This document shows positions 62,914-64,000 of a stretch of 64,000 bases of DNA, in pieces. Source of the stretch: Bacillus sp. 103mf (GTDB taxonomy: Bacteria; Bacillota; Bacilli; Bacillales; Bacillaceae_G); NCBI RefSeq assembly GCF_900116295.1, contig NZ_FPAF01000002.1:474592-538591 (forward strand), written 5' to 3'. How positions within the stretch are numbered: position 1 is the first letter of the stretch; each line of letters starts with the position of its first letter. Position numbers and translations under genes: made by a program. Under the pieces are notes generated by a model. That model ran no database searches, was not told the origin of the DNA, and worked only from the letters and a program-made list of their open reading frames with translations.

Positions 62914-62949
62914 AAAAAAAGATTCTACCATAGCAGTAGAATCTTTTTT
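62914..62949 (-). terminator. Terminator of yhaM
   Basis: GATTCTAC pairs with GTAGAATC, with A and T runs extending the stem; eight bases after the yhaM stop codon on the minus strand. Confidence 0.88.
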
Positions 62950-62957
62950 CAATCTTT

Positions 62958-64000
<1,043 letters not shown>

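Overview
The window looks like chromosomal DNA of a member of the Bacillus cereus group. The base composition is AT-rich and most genes have strong AGGAGG-type ribosome binding sites. Genes typical of the group are present: zinc phospholipase C, immune inhibitor A, an alpha/beta spore SASP, the glpP-glpF-glpK-glpD cluster and the yhaM/yhaL neighbourhood. At least eight copies of a hairpin-ended intergenic repeat, which I take to be bcr1, are scattered through it. The exact species cannot be settled from this sequence alone.

Left part (1-20.7 kb). Small housekeeping or accessory enzymes (methyltransferase, acetyltransferases, a group II PLP decarboxylase) lead into a dihydroxyacetone module. 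There an ATP-dependent DhaK-DhaL fusion is divergent from a DhaS-type TetR regulator and its DhaQ-type co-activator, with a good DhaS operator between them. Then come a secreted erythromycin-esterase-like protein, an MFS pump, several small membrane proteins, an alpha/beta hydrolase that lacks the usual catalytic acid and histidine, and a lactonase-like metallo-beta-lactamase-fold protein. Gene fragments and palindromic repeats fill the spaces.

Accessory island (about 20.7-29.5 kb). Two nearly identical NprR/PlcR-like (RRNPP) quorum-sensing regulators, duplicated with their promoters, bracket an unknown protein, a small membrane protein built of two tandem repeats, and a LanF-E-G type ABC transporter whose ATPase carries the E-loop seen in lantibiotic-immunity transporters. 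No precursor peptide, bacteriocin gene or cognate signal peptide was found. This is the best candidate for an undescribed system here.

Middle (29.5-49 kb). Secreted and surface functions (GH25 lysozyme, phospholipase C, a possible beta-trefoil exoprotein) are followed by a NIF3-family protein, a two-component system, a SASP, a macrolide-type glycosyltransferase with a short terminated leader RNA, and a complete BceRS-BceAB antimicrobial-peptide sensing/resistance module with a clear BceR box. An acyl-CoA-ligase-like enzyme follows, then a secreted subtilase whose C-terminal PPC domain is cut off by one in-frame amber codon.

Right part (49-64 kb). A GntR regulator and drug/metabolite exporter share an operon with an operator over a probably leaderless promoter. 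Next is the glycerol regulon glpP-F-K-D with two GlpP-type leader terminators and a cre site; glycerol and dihydroxyacetone use are therefore both represented in the window. Two glyoxalase-fold proteins, an FAD aromatic hydroxylase, and yhaL, inhA and yhaM finish the segment. Large composite versions of the bcr1 repeat carry an extra shared GC-rich structured module at 38.6 and 57.7 kb.
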